Origin: Longimicrobiales bacterium
GTDB taxonomy: Bacteria > Gemmatimonadota > Gemmatimonadetes > Longimicrobiales > Gaopeijiaceae
Length of the DNA: 64,000 nucleotides
Assembly: GCA_958295645.1 (NCBI GenBank)
Contig: OY282361.1
Coordinates: 1,268,501 to 1,332,500 of the forward strand
Reading direction: 5' to 3'
Below the pieces are notes generated by a model. That model saw only the letters and a list, made by a program, of their open reading frames with translations. It did not search any database and had not been told where the DNA came from. Of the stretch, positions 34,607 to 42,576 are shown one piece after another. Positions within the stretch are counted from its first letter, which is position 1. The number at the start of each line of letters is the position of its first letter. Both the position numbers and the translations under genes were made by a program.

Positions 34607-36078
34607 GGGGCTGCTCCCATGAGGATTTCAGCGGCCCTCTCGGCCACCCCGACGGTGCGCGTCGCGTCGATCCCGAAGTAGACGTTGAGGACGACCAGCG
34701 CCCATGTCGGGACCAGCAGCGCGGCGGGCGCCTCGCGGGTCTCTCGGTCGCCCGGGAACTCGCGGAAGTAGGCGGCCTCGATCACGCGCCAGACGTAAGC
34801 GAGCGCCATCACCGACGTGATCAGGACGATCACCGCGAGCGGCCACCAACCCCGCTCCAGCGCAGCCAGGATCAGGTACCACTTGCTGACGAATCCGACG
34901 GTGAGGGGGACGCCCACCAAGCTGAGCCCCCCCACCACGAAAGCGGCCATCGTGGCCGGCATGCGCTTGCCCAGCCCAGCCATCGCGTCGATGTGCACCG
35001 AACCGATCCGGTAGGCGACGCATCCCAGCGCCATGAACAGCGCGCCCTTCATCAGCGCGTGGTTGAACAGGTGCAGGACGGCGGCGGTCAGCCCCGTGAC
35101 CGAGGCGAACGAGATTCCCAGGATCATGTAGCCGATCTGCGCCACGGAGGAGTACGCCAGCAGGCGCTTCACGTTGGTCTGCAGGATGGCCACGAACGAC
35201 ATGCTGAATATGGCGGCCACGGCGAGCGGCATCAGAACCATGTCGAGGTTCATCACGTCGAAGGAGAAGGCCGCGCCGAAGATCGTGAAGAAGAAGCGCA
35301 ACAACATGTAGACGGCGACCTTGGTGGCGGTCGCGGCCATGAACGCGGTGACGGCGGAGGGCGCGAACGTGTAGGCGTTCGGGAGCCACAAGTGCAACGG
35401 GAACAGGGCCAGCTTCAGGAAGCAGCCCACGGCGAGGAACCCGTAGGCGACCTTGATCGTGCGGACGTGCCAGACGCCGGGCAGACGGTCGGCCAAGTCC
35501 GCCATGTTGAGCGTGCCGGTCGTCGCGTACATCAGGCCAATGCCGATGACGATGAAGGTGGCGCCCACCGATCCCATGATCAGGTAGCGGAAGGCGGCGG
35601 CCAGCGCCCGGCGGTCCTGCCCCAGCGCGATCAGCGCATAGGCCGACAGCGACGATATCTCCAAGAACACGAAGACGTTGAAGACGTCGCCGGTGGCGGC
35701 GATGCCGAGAAGACCCGACAGGCACAGCAGATAGGCCGCGTAGAACAGCGCGACCCGGCTCGCCTCCACTTCGCGCTCGACGCTGGCTCGGGCGAAGAAC
35801 ACGACGGCGGTGGAGACCAGCGACACGATGACGAGAATCCACGCGTTGACGGCGTCGATCCGGTACTCGATCCCCCATGGAGGAGCCCAGTCCCCGACGT
35901 CGTAGGAGAGCGGCCCCGATGCCAGGACGGTGGAGACGATGTCGAGCGCGATGCCGAAGGCGCACAGGCTGCCGAGAGCCGCCAGCGCCCAGGCCGCGCG
36001 GGGGTGGCGCACCAACACGCAGAGCGGGGCCAGGACGAGCGGGATCACGACCTGCAGGACGGGAAGGTGCTGGGTCAC
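34603..36078 (-). CDS. mrpD: Mrp-type antiporter subunit D, first copy
   Basis: A 491-residue D-type subunit with VFVFLEISSLSAYALIALG (Glu), FLKLALFPLHLWLPNAY (Lys and His), FMAATATKVAVYMLLRF and RLLAYSSVAQIGYMILG. I use GTG 36078, which leaves 13 bases after MrpC; the frame is open to 36111 but that extension is RRRTRDQ and would overlap mrpC. Together with the two following D-type subunits it gives three proton-channel modules in one complex, against one A plus one D in classical Mrp. Confidence 0.94.
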   Translation of the reverse strand: MTQHLPVLQVVIPLVLAPLCVLVRHPRAAWALAALGSLCAFGIALDIVSTVLASGPLSYDVGDWAPPWGIEYRIDAVNAWILVIVSLVSTAVVFFARASVEREVEASRVALFYAAYLLCLSGLLGIAATGDVFNVFVFLEISSLSAYALIALGQDRRALAAAFRYLIMGSVGATFIVIGIGLMYATTGTLNMADLADRLPGVWHVRTIKVAYGFLAVGCFLKLALFPLHLWLPNAYTFAPSAVTAFMAATATKVAVYMLLRFFFTIFGAAFSFDVMNLDMVLMPLAVAAIFSMSFVAILQTNVKRLLAYSSVAQIGYMILGISFASVTGLTAAVLHLFNHALMKGALFMALGCVAYRIGSVHIDAMAGLGKRMPATMAAFVVGGLSLVGVPLTVGFVSKWYLILAALERGWWPLAVIVLITSVMALAYVWRVIEAAYFREFPGDRETREAPAALLVPTWALVVLNVYFGIDATRTVGVAERAAEILMGAAP

Positions 36079-36091
36079 GGGTTCGCCCTGG

Positions 36092-36499
36092 TCACGAGTC
36101 CGCCTCCGCATCGAGCGCGTTGATCTCGTCTTCCTCCACGGTGCCGTACGCCTCCTTGATCCTGACCGCCAGCGCCAGCCCGACCGAGGTCGTGGCCACG
36201 CCCACGACGATGGCGGTGAGGATGAGGACGTGCGGGAGCGGGTTCGAGTAGAGGACCCCTGGAACCGGTTCGCCGTGGCTTCCCAGGATGGGCGCGGTGC
36301 CCCCGGTGATCTTCCCCATGGTGATGTACATCAGGAACACCGAGGTCTGAAAGACGTTCAGCCCCACCAGCTTCTTGATCAGGTTGCCGCGCGAGATGAG
36401 CACGTAGAACCCGGTCATCATCAGGACGATGACGATCCAGTAGTTGTAGTTGGCGACGACGTGGCCGATCCACGGGAAAGCGCTCTGCGCCCAGCTCAT
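36092..36499 (-). CDS. mrpC: Mrp-type antiporter subunit C
   Basis: A 135-residue, three-helix NuoK-like subunit. Helices at about 15-35, 45-65 and 88-110; the segment KLVGLNVFQTSVFLMYITMG followed by SNPLPHVLILTAIVVGVATTSVGLAL is typical of MnhC/MrpC, including the PLPHVLILTAIVVG motif. It overlaps the upstream MnhB-type gene by ATGA. Confidence 0.94.
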   Translation of the reverse strand: MSWAQSAFPWIGHVVANYNYWIVIVLMMTGFYVLISRGNLIKKLVGLNVFQTSVFLMYITMGKITGGTAPILGSHGEPVPGVLYSNPLPHVLILTAIVVGVATTSVGLALAVRIKEAYGTVEEDEINALDAEADS

Positions 36500-36921
36500 G
36501 ATTTCCGCCTGCCCCGGTCGGCGAATACGTAGAAGGCGGTCGTCATCACCCCGAAGACGGTGATCACGACGCCGGCCTCCACGAGAAGGATGCCGAGGTG
36601 CTGGCCCTTCTCGGGGTCGGAGGCCAATGCGTCGTATCCCAGGAAGTTGGCCCCGAGCGCCATGGCGGCGAAGCCCACGCCCGCATACACGAGCACGCCC
36701 AGGGCCGCGCAGGACCGCACGAACCAGAGCGGCAACGCGCGCTGCACCGCGTCCAGCCCGAAGACGAGAGACAGCATCACGAAGGCGGCCGCGAGGATCA
36801 CGCCCGCCTGAAACCCGCCGCCCGGGCTGTAGTCCCCGTGAAAGTGGACGTACAGGCCGAACACGAGGATGAACGGAGCCATCATCTTGGCGGCCAGGCG
36901 GAGGACGAGTTCCTCTCTCAC
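36496..36921 (-). CDS. mrpB: Mrp-type antiporter subunit B (MnhB domain)
   Basis: A 141-residue membrane protein with four helices. It carries the MnhB hallmark APFILVFGLYVHFHGDYSPG followed by GGFQAGVILAAAFV, and a C-terminal VEAGVVITVFGVMTTAFYVF. Its ATG overlaps the DUF4040 gene stop by four bases and its stop overlaps mrpC by four bases. Confidence 0.93.
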   Translation of the reverse strand: MREELVLRLAAKMMAPFILVFGLYVHFHGDYSPGGGFQAGVILAAAFVMLSLVFGLDAVQRALPLWFVRSCAALGVLVYAGVGFAAMALGANFLGYDALASDPEKGQHLGILLVEAGVVITVFGVMTTAFYVFADRGRRKS

Positions 36922-37508
36922 GGACCGCCCTCCCCGGCTTCGGGTTCGCTCAGCCCGGTCCCCGCCTCCGGCCCGGTTCGCCGACCCTGCGCTCCGCGCC
37001 CGAGCAGCAGCAGCACGCCCACCACGGCGGTGAACACGACCGTCGCCTCGCCCATGGTGTCGTAGCCGCGATAGGACGCGAGCACCGCCGTCACCACGTT
37101 GGGCACGCCGATCTCGTGGCCGCTCTCCTGCAGGTAGTGGTCGGCCACGTGATGGTGCACCGGGTTGTCGGGGTCGCCGAACGGCGGCAGGTCGATCATG
37201 CCCCAGGCCAACGCCGCCCCGGTGACGATCACGACGACCAACGGCAGGACGGGCGCGCGGACCGGCTTCTTCTCGCGGTGGCCCACGAGGACGAGAGCGG
37301 CCAGGAACAGCACCGTCGATATTCCCGCGCCCACGGCGGCCTCGGTGAAGGCCACGTCCACGGCGTCCATCACGGTGAACAGTCCCGCCGACAGCAAGGA
37401 GTAGACGCCGGCCAGCATCACCACCGTGAACAAGTTGCGGAGCTTGGCGAGACCGATTCCGGCCGCCGCCAACAACGCGAGCAGGACGATATCCGCTACG
37501 GTTTCGAT
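36918..37508 (-). CDS. DUF4040/MbhE-type antiporter subunit (MrpA C-terminal like), probable ATC start
   Basis: About 196 residues matching the C-terminal part of MrpA as a separate protein: a DUF4040 domain (MLAGVYSLLSAGLFTVMDAV then DVAFTEAAVGAGISTVLFL) and an MbhE-like domain (VVTAVLASYRGYDTMGEATV). Homology requires a start near IETVADIVLLALL, yet no ATG, GTG or TTG is in frame there. ATC at 37508 lies six bases after a strong GGAGG and is the best candidate; otherwise a start about 56 codons upstream, inside mrpG, would be needed. It overlaps the end of mrpG by 13 bases. Confidence 0.82.
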   Translation of the reverse strand: METVADIVLLALLAAAGIGLAKLRNLFTVVMLAGVYSLLSAGLFTVMDAVDVAFTEAAVGAGISTVLFLAALVLVGHREKKPVRAPVLPLVVVIVTGAALAWGMIDLPPFGDPDNPVHHHVADHYLQESGHEIGVPNVVTAVLASYRGYDTMGEATVVFTAVVGVLLLLGRGAQGRRTGPEAGTGLSEPEAGEGGP

Positions 37509-37840
37509 GACGTGCCTCCGTTGCGTCCGTCCGGCCCGCTCGCGGAGCCGGCGAGGTCGCGGTCGTGCAGGACGGCCCGCGCCAAGGCGTGCGTCGCCAC
37601 GGGACTGGTGAACCACAGGAACAGGATCACCAGCACGAGCCGCACGGTCACCAGTCCGGCCTCGACCTGGAAGCAAAGCCCCGCCAGGACGAGTCCTGCG
37701 CCCATGGTGTCGGTCATGCCCGCGGCGTGCATGCGGGTGAAGACGTCGGGCAGCCGCAGAATGCCGATGGCCCCAGTCAGCAAGAAAAACGTCCCGACGG
37801 CGATCAGCGCCCAGCTGGCCACGTCCGCGAGCATGTCCAT
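37496..37840 (-). CDS. mrpG: Mrp-type antiporter subunit G
   Basis: A 114-residue, three-helix subunit with the PhaG/MnhG signature: GTFFLLTGAIGILRLPDVFT, RMHAAGMTDTMGAGLVLAGL and FLWFTSPVATHALARAV. ATG 37840 is used; GTG 37843 directly before it is equally possible and would overlap the mrpF stop by GTGA. The last part overlaps the following DUF4040 gene. Confidence 0.94.
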   Translation of the reverse strand: MDMLADVASWALIAVGTFFLLTGAIGILRLPDVFTRMHAAGMTDTMGAGLVLAGLCFQVEAGLVTVRLVLVILFLWFTSPVATHALARAVLHDRDLAGSASGPDGRNGGTSSKP

Positions 37841-38160
37841 CACGGCCCGCCTTCGTGTTCCGAGCCCCGTTCCGGCGGCTCCGGCGGCAGGGCGCGGGGT
37901 TCGGCTCCCAAGCGGCCCTGTTCGAAGTACTTGAGAACGGCGATCGTGCCGATGAAATTGATGAGCGCGTAGATGAGCGAGAGGTCCAGGAAGTCGGGGC
38001 GCCCGGCCAGGAATCCCAAGAGCGCGATGAGCAGCACCGTCTTGGTGCCGAAGTTGTTCAGCGCCAGGACGCGATCGTAGGCGGTGGGTCCCAGGAGCGC
38101 CCGGCACATCACCAACGCCATCGCCACAAGCAGCCCCGCGGTCGCACCGACGAACAGCAC
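37840..38160 (-). CDS. mrpF: Mrp-type antiporter subunit F
   Basis: A 106-residue, three-helix subunit. The conserved stretch CRALLGPTAYDRVLALNN followed by KTVLLIALLGFLAGRPDFLD and SLIYALINFIGTIAVLKYF is diagnostic for MnhF/MrpF, including the helix-2 Asp/Arg. Starts with GTG one base after the mrpE stop and has a Pro/Glu-rich tail. Confidence 0.94.
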   Translation of the reverse strand: MLFVGATAGLLVAMALVMCRALLGPTAYDRVLALNNFGTKTVLLIALLGFLAGRPDFLDLSLIYALINFIGTIAVLKYFEQGRLGAEPRALPPEPPERGSEHEGGP

Positions 38161-38161
38161 G

Positions 38162-38641
38162 CTACCCGGCCTCGCCCTCGAGCGCCGTCACGCGCCTGTT
38201 CATTTCGTTGTTCTCCGAGCCGTCCACGTGGGCGACGTCGAGCGCGTGCACCTCGAAGTCGTCGCCGACGATGCCCGTCGTGAGCGTGCCCGGCGTGAGC
38301 GTGATGGAGTTTGCGTAGATGAAGCGGCCCAGATCGGAGCGCTGCGAGGCGCGGAAGTGCACGATCTGCGGATTGATCCGAAGCTTGGGCGCCAGGATGA
38401 CGCGCGCCACCCGAACGTTCGACTTGAGGATTTCCCAGGCCAGCCACGGCAGGTATCCCAACGCCCGCCCCGCCAAGTGAACCGGCATGGACTGCGCATC
38501 CACGATGCCCATGCGGGCCGTCACGTAGACCGCCGCCGTGCACGTCCCCGCTCCGAAGGTCAAGAAGAGGGGATCGAAATGCCCGGAAAGCAACGCCCAC
38601 AGGCTGTACAAGACGATCCAGAGCCCGGCGATTCGGCTCAA
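38162..38641 (-). CDS. mrpE: Mrp-type antiporter subunit E
   Basis: A 159-residue membrane subunit and first gene of the antiporter operon. Two N-terminal helices are followed by the family block LPWLAWEILKSNVRVARVIL and the cytoplasmic domain NSITLTPGTLTTGIVGDDFE. TTG 38641 is the initiator that matches the family N-terminus (LSRIAGLWIVLYSLWALLSG). The operon order is E, F, G, DUF4040, B, C, D, D, small protein, D, then rfaE2 and rdgB. The 108 bases upstream hold no other gene. Confidence 0.92.
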   Translation of the reverse strand: MSRIAGLWIVLYSLWALLSGHFDPLFLTFGAGTCTAAVYVTARMGIVDAQSMPVHLAGRALGYLPWLAWEILKSNVRVARVILAPKLRINPQIVHFRASQRSDLGRFIYANSITLTPGTLTTGIVGDDFEVHALDVAHVDGSENNEMNRRVTALEGEAG

Positions 38642-38749
38642 GGGCTTCGACCTCCGTGCTGGGTTTGTCCGATCACGGCGTTGCCGGACGTCGCGCCCGC
38701 CGACAACCGGGGCCTCGCGCCAGCCGCGCACACCGCGACGGGGGCCAAT

Positions 38750-39322
38750 CTACCAGTTGGACTGCGCGCCGTCCACAATCTCCTGGACGAGCAACTCGAT
38801 GGCCTCTGTGCGCCCCATCTCCTCCGTCTCGCTCGCCTCCAAGAACTGCCCCCTCACGCGCAACTGCCGCTCCTCCCACAATATCGCGTACTCCTCCCGG
38901 TCCAGAACTTCCACGGCGACGACGATCACCACTTCGCGTTGCAGCACCTGAACCCCGCCCTGCCGGCCGCCCTCGCCCGCCCCGGTCTGCCGGTAGAGCG
39001 GCGCGGTAAGCTCGTAACGGAGAATGCGGCCCGAGAGCACCGCGTCCGCGTCGTACTCGCCCGCCGGATTCAGTCCGAGGGAACGGGGAAGTTGGCGAAG
39101 CAGCGCCTCGTGCACTTCCTGCGTCAGTTCGAACCGGTTGGTCTCGTTCTCGAAGGGCAGAACAGCAATGGTCCGCACGTGCTCCGGGAATCCCGCGCCG
39201 GAACGGAACGAGTAGTTGCAGGCGGCGACGGCGAGGACCGCGGCCACGGCGGCCGGCCGCAGAAAGAGAGCCGCTGCGCGCCGGGCGGTCTCGGGAGCCA
39301 GGAAGAGGGCGCTACGGTTCAT
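38750..39322 (-). CDS. lptE: LPS assembly lipoprotein LptE family
   Basis: A 190-residue lipoprotein. A signal peptide ends with the lipobox VAAC (Cys35), followed by NYSFRSGAGFPEHVRTIAV, LPFENETNRFELTQEVHEAL and a domain typical of the LptE family (PF04390 type), the plug partner of LptD in the outer membrane. The C-terminal half is Glu/Gln-rich strands and helices. Its ATG overlaps the end of the upstream lipoprotein gene by 11 bases, so both are probably one transcript. Confidence 0.8.
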   Translation of the reverse strand: MNRSALFLAPETARRAAALFLRPAAVAAVLAVAACNYSFRSGAGFPEHVRTIAVLPFENETNRFELTQEVHEALLRQLPRSLGLNPAGEYDADAVLSGRILRYELTAPLYRQTGAGEGGRQGGVQVLQREVVIVVAVEVLDREEYAILWEERQLRVRGQFLEASETEEMGRTEAIELLVQEIVDGAQSNW

Positions 39323-40046
39323 GGAACTCCCAAATGTCGGGGGGGAAGGCGTCCACCCACTCCAGCGACTCGAGCCGCAGCCGAAGTTCGCGAAAGTCCG
39401 CAAGATGGCGGTAGGTCGCCTCGCCGGGAAAGACCGCCGAGCCTGCATCCGCAAGCGTCACCTCGACGCGCTCGACGGCCGATCCGTCCACCAGCCGGGT
39501 CGCGGCGACGATCGAGCCGCTGCGCAACTGGTAGCGGAGGCGCCCGCCGCTGGAGAGTTCGTATTCCAGGGTCACATCGCCCTCGGCGCGACGGCCGCCA
39601 ACGTAGGAGGTCTCGTCGCCGGGGCGAAAAACGCCCAGGGCGGCCCAGAACAACGCCGGCGGGGGCACCAGCGCCGTGGGCAGGGCGGCCGGCGTCCGAA
39701 GTTCGTCGCCCACCACGGCGGCGACCGCCGCGGCCTCGCCGTTGTCGAGAAAGAGGTCCAGGCGAGCGCGGTACGGCGGCTCCACGCGCGCGACTCCGCT
39801 TCCCCTGCCGCGGAAGTCGGGCTCCCGGGCCTCCCAACGGAACACGAGGCGGGCCGGGCGTCCCGGCCGGGTGCTGTGCTCCGCGAAGAGTCCGTCCTGG
39901 CGACTGGCGGGAGAGGGGGAATCCGGACCGGGAACGCCGGAGCAGGCGGCGGCCAGCGCGCAACCCGCGGCCGCCACCGCCGTCCGCCCCGCCGTCGCGA
40001 CCCGCCCTACCGCCGCCCGGCGCCGTCGTCTAGGTTGGGCAATCAT
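39312..40046 (-). CDS. Putative outer-membrane lipoprotein (LolB/DUF4292-like)
   Basis: About 244 residues. The N-terminus is strongly basic (PRRRRRAAVGR), then a short hydrophobic stretch and lipobox LAAAC, so a lipoprotein is likely. The mature part is beta-rich (RLVFRWEAREPDFRGRG, YRARLDLFLDNGE, DVTLEYELSSGGRLRYQ), in the manner of LolB/DUF4292 lipid-binding lipoproteins, but I am not sure of the family. ATG 40046 shares the palindrome CATG with the opposite-strand lpxH start; TTG 40052 is an alternative. It is upstream of lptE and overlaps it. Confidence 0.7.
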   Translation of the reverse strand: MIAQPRRRRRAAVGRVATAGRTAVAAAGCALAAACSGVPGPDSPSPASRQDGLFAEHSTRPGRPARLVFRWEAREPDFRGRGSGVARVEPPYRARLDLFLDNGEAAAVAAVVGDELRTPAALPTALVPPPALFWAALGVFRPGDETSYVGGRRAEGDVTLEYELSSGGRLRYQLRSGSIVAATRLVDGSAVERVEVTLADAGSAVFPGEATYRHLADFRELRLRLESLEWVDAFPPDIWEFHEP

Positions 40047-40779
40047 GTCCAAGCCGGTATTCCTCGTGTCCGACGTTCATCTGGGCGCCGTGCCCCCGGA
40101 GACCGAGGCCGCCTTCCGCCGCTGGCTGCTCTACGCGAAGGAGTCGGCGGGCCGGCTCGTCGTCAACGGCGACCTCTTCGACTTCTGGTTCGAATATGGG
40201 CGAGTCGTCCCCGGCGAGCATGTCCGCGTCCTCGCGCTCCTCGCCGACATCGTGGAGTCGGGCGTGCCCGTGCTGCTGATGGGCGGCAATCACGACTGGT
40301 GGGGCGGCGACTTCCTGCGGCGCCGGCTTGGGGTGGACTTTCGCCAAGAGGAAGTGCGGCTGTCGCTCGCGGGGAAGTCGGTCTTGCTGGCGCACGGCGA
40401 CGGTCTGGGCCGGGGCGACTTGGGCTACCGGCTCCTCAAGCTCGTGTTGCGAGGCCGCCTGAGCCGACGTCTGTTCCGCTGGGTCCACCCGGACGTGGGC
40501 GCCTGGGTCGCCGATCGCGTGTCCAGCACGAAGGCGGAGGCGGCGAAGCCCCCCAAGAGCGGCCGCGACAGGGCGGAGTTCCTGATGCGGTGGGCGCGAG
40601 AGCGGCTTCGCCAAGACCCCTCGCTCGACATCGTGGCGCTCGGCCATGTCCACGCCCCGGTCGTGGAGGAGGTCGAGCCGGGTCGGTACTACGTCAATTC
40701 GGGCGACTGGGTCCGCCATCGGTCCTACGTCGTGATCGGCGAGTCCGGCAAGCCCGTGCTGCATGAATGGAAAGGCTGA
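40045..40779 (+). CDS. lpxH: UDP-2,3-diacylglucosamine diphosphatase, LpxH family
   Basis: A 244-residue calcineurin-like phosphoesterase that cleaves UDP-2,3-diacylglucosamine in lipid A synthesis. All metal motifs are present: LVSDVHLGA, VVNGDLFDFWFEYG, LMGGNHDWWGG, LLAHGDGLGRG and IVALGHVHAPV. The start ATG lies within CATG shared with the minus-strand lipoprotein gene; only a weak GGTTGGG is upstream. It ends three bases from the converging DUF5683 gene. Confidence 0.88.
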   Translation: MSKPVFLVSDVHLGAVPPETEAAFRRWLLYAKESAGRLVVNGDLFDFWFEYGRVVPGEHVRVLALLADIVESGVPVLLMGGNHDWWGGDFLRRRLGVDFRQEEVRLSLAGKSVLLAHGDGLGRGDLGYRLLKLVLRGRLSRRLFRWVHPDVGAWVADRVSSTKAEAAKPPKSGRDRAEFLMRWARERLRQDPSLDIVALGHVHAPVVEEVEPGRYYVNSGDWVRHRSYVVIGESGKPVLHEWKG

Positions 40780-40782
40780 CCT

Positions 40783-41391
40783 TCAACCGGCCGGGATCCG
40801 CAGACCGACGGCCAGCCCGTTCCCGCCGGGGCCGACTTCGACGAGCGGTTGCGGAAAACTCTGGAGGTGGGCCGACACGAAGGCGTCCACGCCCGAGATC
40901 AGGAGCGTGAAGATGGCGACGGCCAGCCAGTCCTCGCGCTGCTCTTCCCGGGCCGCGACCAAGCCGCGCGCGCGGGCCACGTCTTCGTGCTCTTCGAGGG
41001 CCGTCGCAAGCTCTTCCGGATCGGAGACGCCCGCCGCCTCGAGCTGCGCGGACACTTCCTTTTCCCACAGCGCCATGGCCTCTCGGGCGGTTCCCAGGCG
41101 GCGAATCGTCTTGAAGAGCATCCAGCTGGCCAGGGACTCCGCGGCAAAGTAGAAGGCGCCGCGGGCGTGCGCTCCCGACACGGTATGTCCCCAACCCGGA
41201 ACGAGCGCACCTCGCAGGAACGCCCCGGCTGGACTCGGCCTCGCCACGGTGGAATCGGCGGCCGGCTGCGGGGCCGAGGCCGAGTCGGCGGCCTCCTGCG
41301 CCAGCCCGGGCTCGGACAGCGCCGAACCCGCCAACGCCAACGCGGCGCAGACGCCGGCGAGCCCTGCGCCTCCGCCGCCCCTTTGCGTCAA
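40783..41391 (-). CDS. DUF5683 domain membrane-associated protein
   Basis: A 202-residue exported protein. After a signal peptide (GLAGVCAALALAGSALS) and an Ala/Ser/Pro-rich stretch comes the DUF5683 core: AFLRGALVPGWGHTVSGAHA followed by GAFYFAAESLASWMLFKT, and a last membrane segment AIFTLLISGVDAFVSAHL. The family has no known role. The start is TTG overlapping the diacylglycerol kinase stop as TTGA, after a very strong GGAGGAGGGAG site. Confidence 0.82.
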   Translation of the reverse strand: MTQRGGGGAGLAGVCAALALAGSALSEPGLAQEAADSASAPQPAADSTVARPSPAGAFLRGALVPGWGHTVSGAHARGAFYFAAESLASWMLFKTIRRLGTAREAMALWEKEVSAQLEAAGVSDPEELATALEEHEDVARARGLVAAREEQREDWLAVAIFTLLISGVDAFVSAHLQSFPQPLVEVGPGGNGLAVGLRIPAG

Positions 41392-42320
41392 CTCCCTCCT
41401 CCTCTCCGCACGAGAACCCGCAGGGCGCCCGGCGCCACGCGGATGCTCAGCTCGCGAGCGGGCTCCGGCAACAGCTCGCCGTCCGCTTCGAACCAGATCG
41501 GCTCGTCGCCGCAGGCCCGAATTCGGGCTCGTTCCAGGCGGCGCATCGTCACGTGCTTCGATTTGCCATGCGTCCCCCGCACCGCCCTCGCCGCCAGCGG
41601 AAGCACTTGAGCGAGCCCCAGGGCCGGGACGTGGCAAAGGTCGAGCAGTCCGTCGGCCGGTTCCGCCTCCGGATTAATCATAAACCCGCCGCCGATCGAC
41701 CGTCCGCAAGTGAACGCCGAAATCGTCACCGGGCCGGACAACTCTTCCCCGCCCAGGTCGATCCGCGCCTGCGGCGCTCGATAGCGGGCCACCGCGCTCA
41801 GGAAGGCCGCCAAGTACTGCGCCAAGCCCCCCATGGCCGAAAAGCGGGCCCGGCGCTGGAGCACCGCCACGTCCACGCCGAAGCCAAGGAGGTTCACGAA
41901 GAACCGCCTGCCGCCGCTCCACCGGACGACCCCCGCGTCAAAGCACTCGACCGCGCCGAACCCCGCCGTCAAGGCGGCTTCGCGCGGGTCTCGCGACGAG
42001 CGGGCCGTGCGCGCGAAGTCGTTGCCGGTGCCCACGGGGTACACCGCCACGGCGGGCGGCGGCCGCTCGTTCGACGCGCTCAGCAGTCCGTTGGCGACTT
42101 CGTGGACCGTACCGTCGCCGCCGACCACCAGAATCCGGGTCGCCGCCGAGCGGGCGAGCGTCGTCGCGATCCCGACGGCGTCGCCCGGCCCCTCCGTCCG
42201 GTGGACTTCCCGCTCGAGGCCTTCTTCCGCCAACGCCGCCAAGACCCCGCTCGCGGCCCGACCTCCCCGGCCGCCCCCCGAGGCCGGGTTGACGACGACG
42301 TGAACTACGGGCGCGGTCAC
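41388..42320 (-). CDS. Diacylglycerol/lipid kinase family protein
   Basis: A 310-residue soluble lipid kinase of the DgkB/YegS type, with VVVNPASGGGRGG (phosphate loop), ILVVGGDGTVHEVANGLL, VAVYPVGTGNDFARTA and a C-terminal beta domain with FEADGELLPEP. It phosphorylates diacylglycerol or a related lipid. The start is GTG. The selenocysteine tRNA ends only 29 bases upstream on the same strand, so the gene may be expressed from the same transcript. Confidence 0.92.
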   Translation of the reverse strand: MTAPVVHVVVNPASGGGRGGRAASGVLAALAEEGLEREVHRTEGPGDAVGIATTLARSAATRILVVGGDGTVHEVANGLLSASNERPPPAVAVYPVGTGNDFARTARSSRDPREAALTAGFGAVECFDAGVVRWSGGRRFFVNLLGFGVDVAVLQRRARFSAMGGLAQYLAAFLSAVARYRAPQARIDLGGEELSGPVTISAFTCGRSIGGGFMINPEAEPADGLLDLCHVPALGLAQVLPLAARAVRGTHGKSKHVTMRRLERARIRACGDEPIWFEADGELLPEPARELSIRVAPGALRVLVRRGGGS

Positions 42321-42349
42321 TCCCCCAGCGCCCGACGAGCGCCCGCGGG

Positions 42350-42446
42350 TGGCGGGAGCGTGTGGGAATCGAACCCACCCGCCCGGGTTTTAGCCAGGCG
42401 CACTGGTTTTGAAGACCAGACGGAACACCAGTTCCGATCCGCCCCC
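42350..42446 (-). tRNA. selC: tRNA-Sec (anticodon TCA)
   Basis: A 97-nt tRNA on the minus strand, 42446 to 42350. The anticodon arm CTGGT-CTTCAAA-ACCAG reads TCA. Features specific to selenocysteine tRNA are all there: long acceptor (GGGGGCG pairing with CGCTCCC, eighth pair mismatched), a D arm with a stem GGAAC/GTTCC closed by a four-base TGGT loop, a long variable arm of seven pairs (CGCCTGG with CCGGGCG), T arm GTGGG-TTCGATT-CCCAC, discriminator G, and an encoded CCA. No selA, selB, selD or selenoprotein gene was seen in the window. Confidence 0.95.
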
Positions 42447-42576
42447 GCATCCCGACAGCCCCGGCGCGCCAGGAGAGCGCACTCCTCGAGCGCATCGCGC
42501 ACGGCTCGCCACCCCGCACCGCAACCGGCCCGCCCCGCGAGGAGAGCGCCTTCGCTCGACACGACCCCGCAGACCC

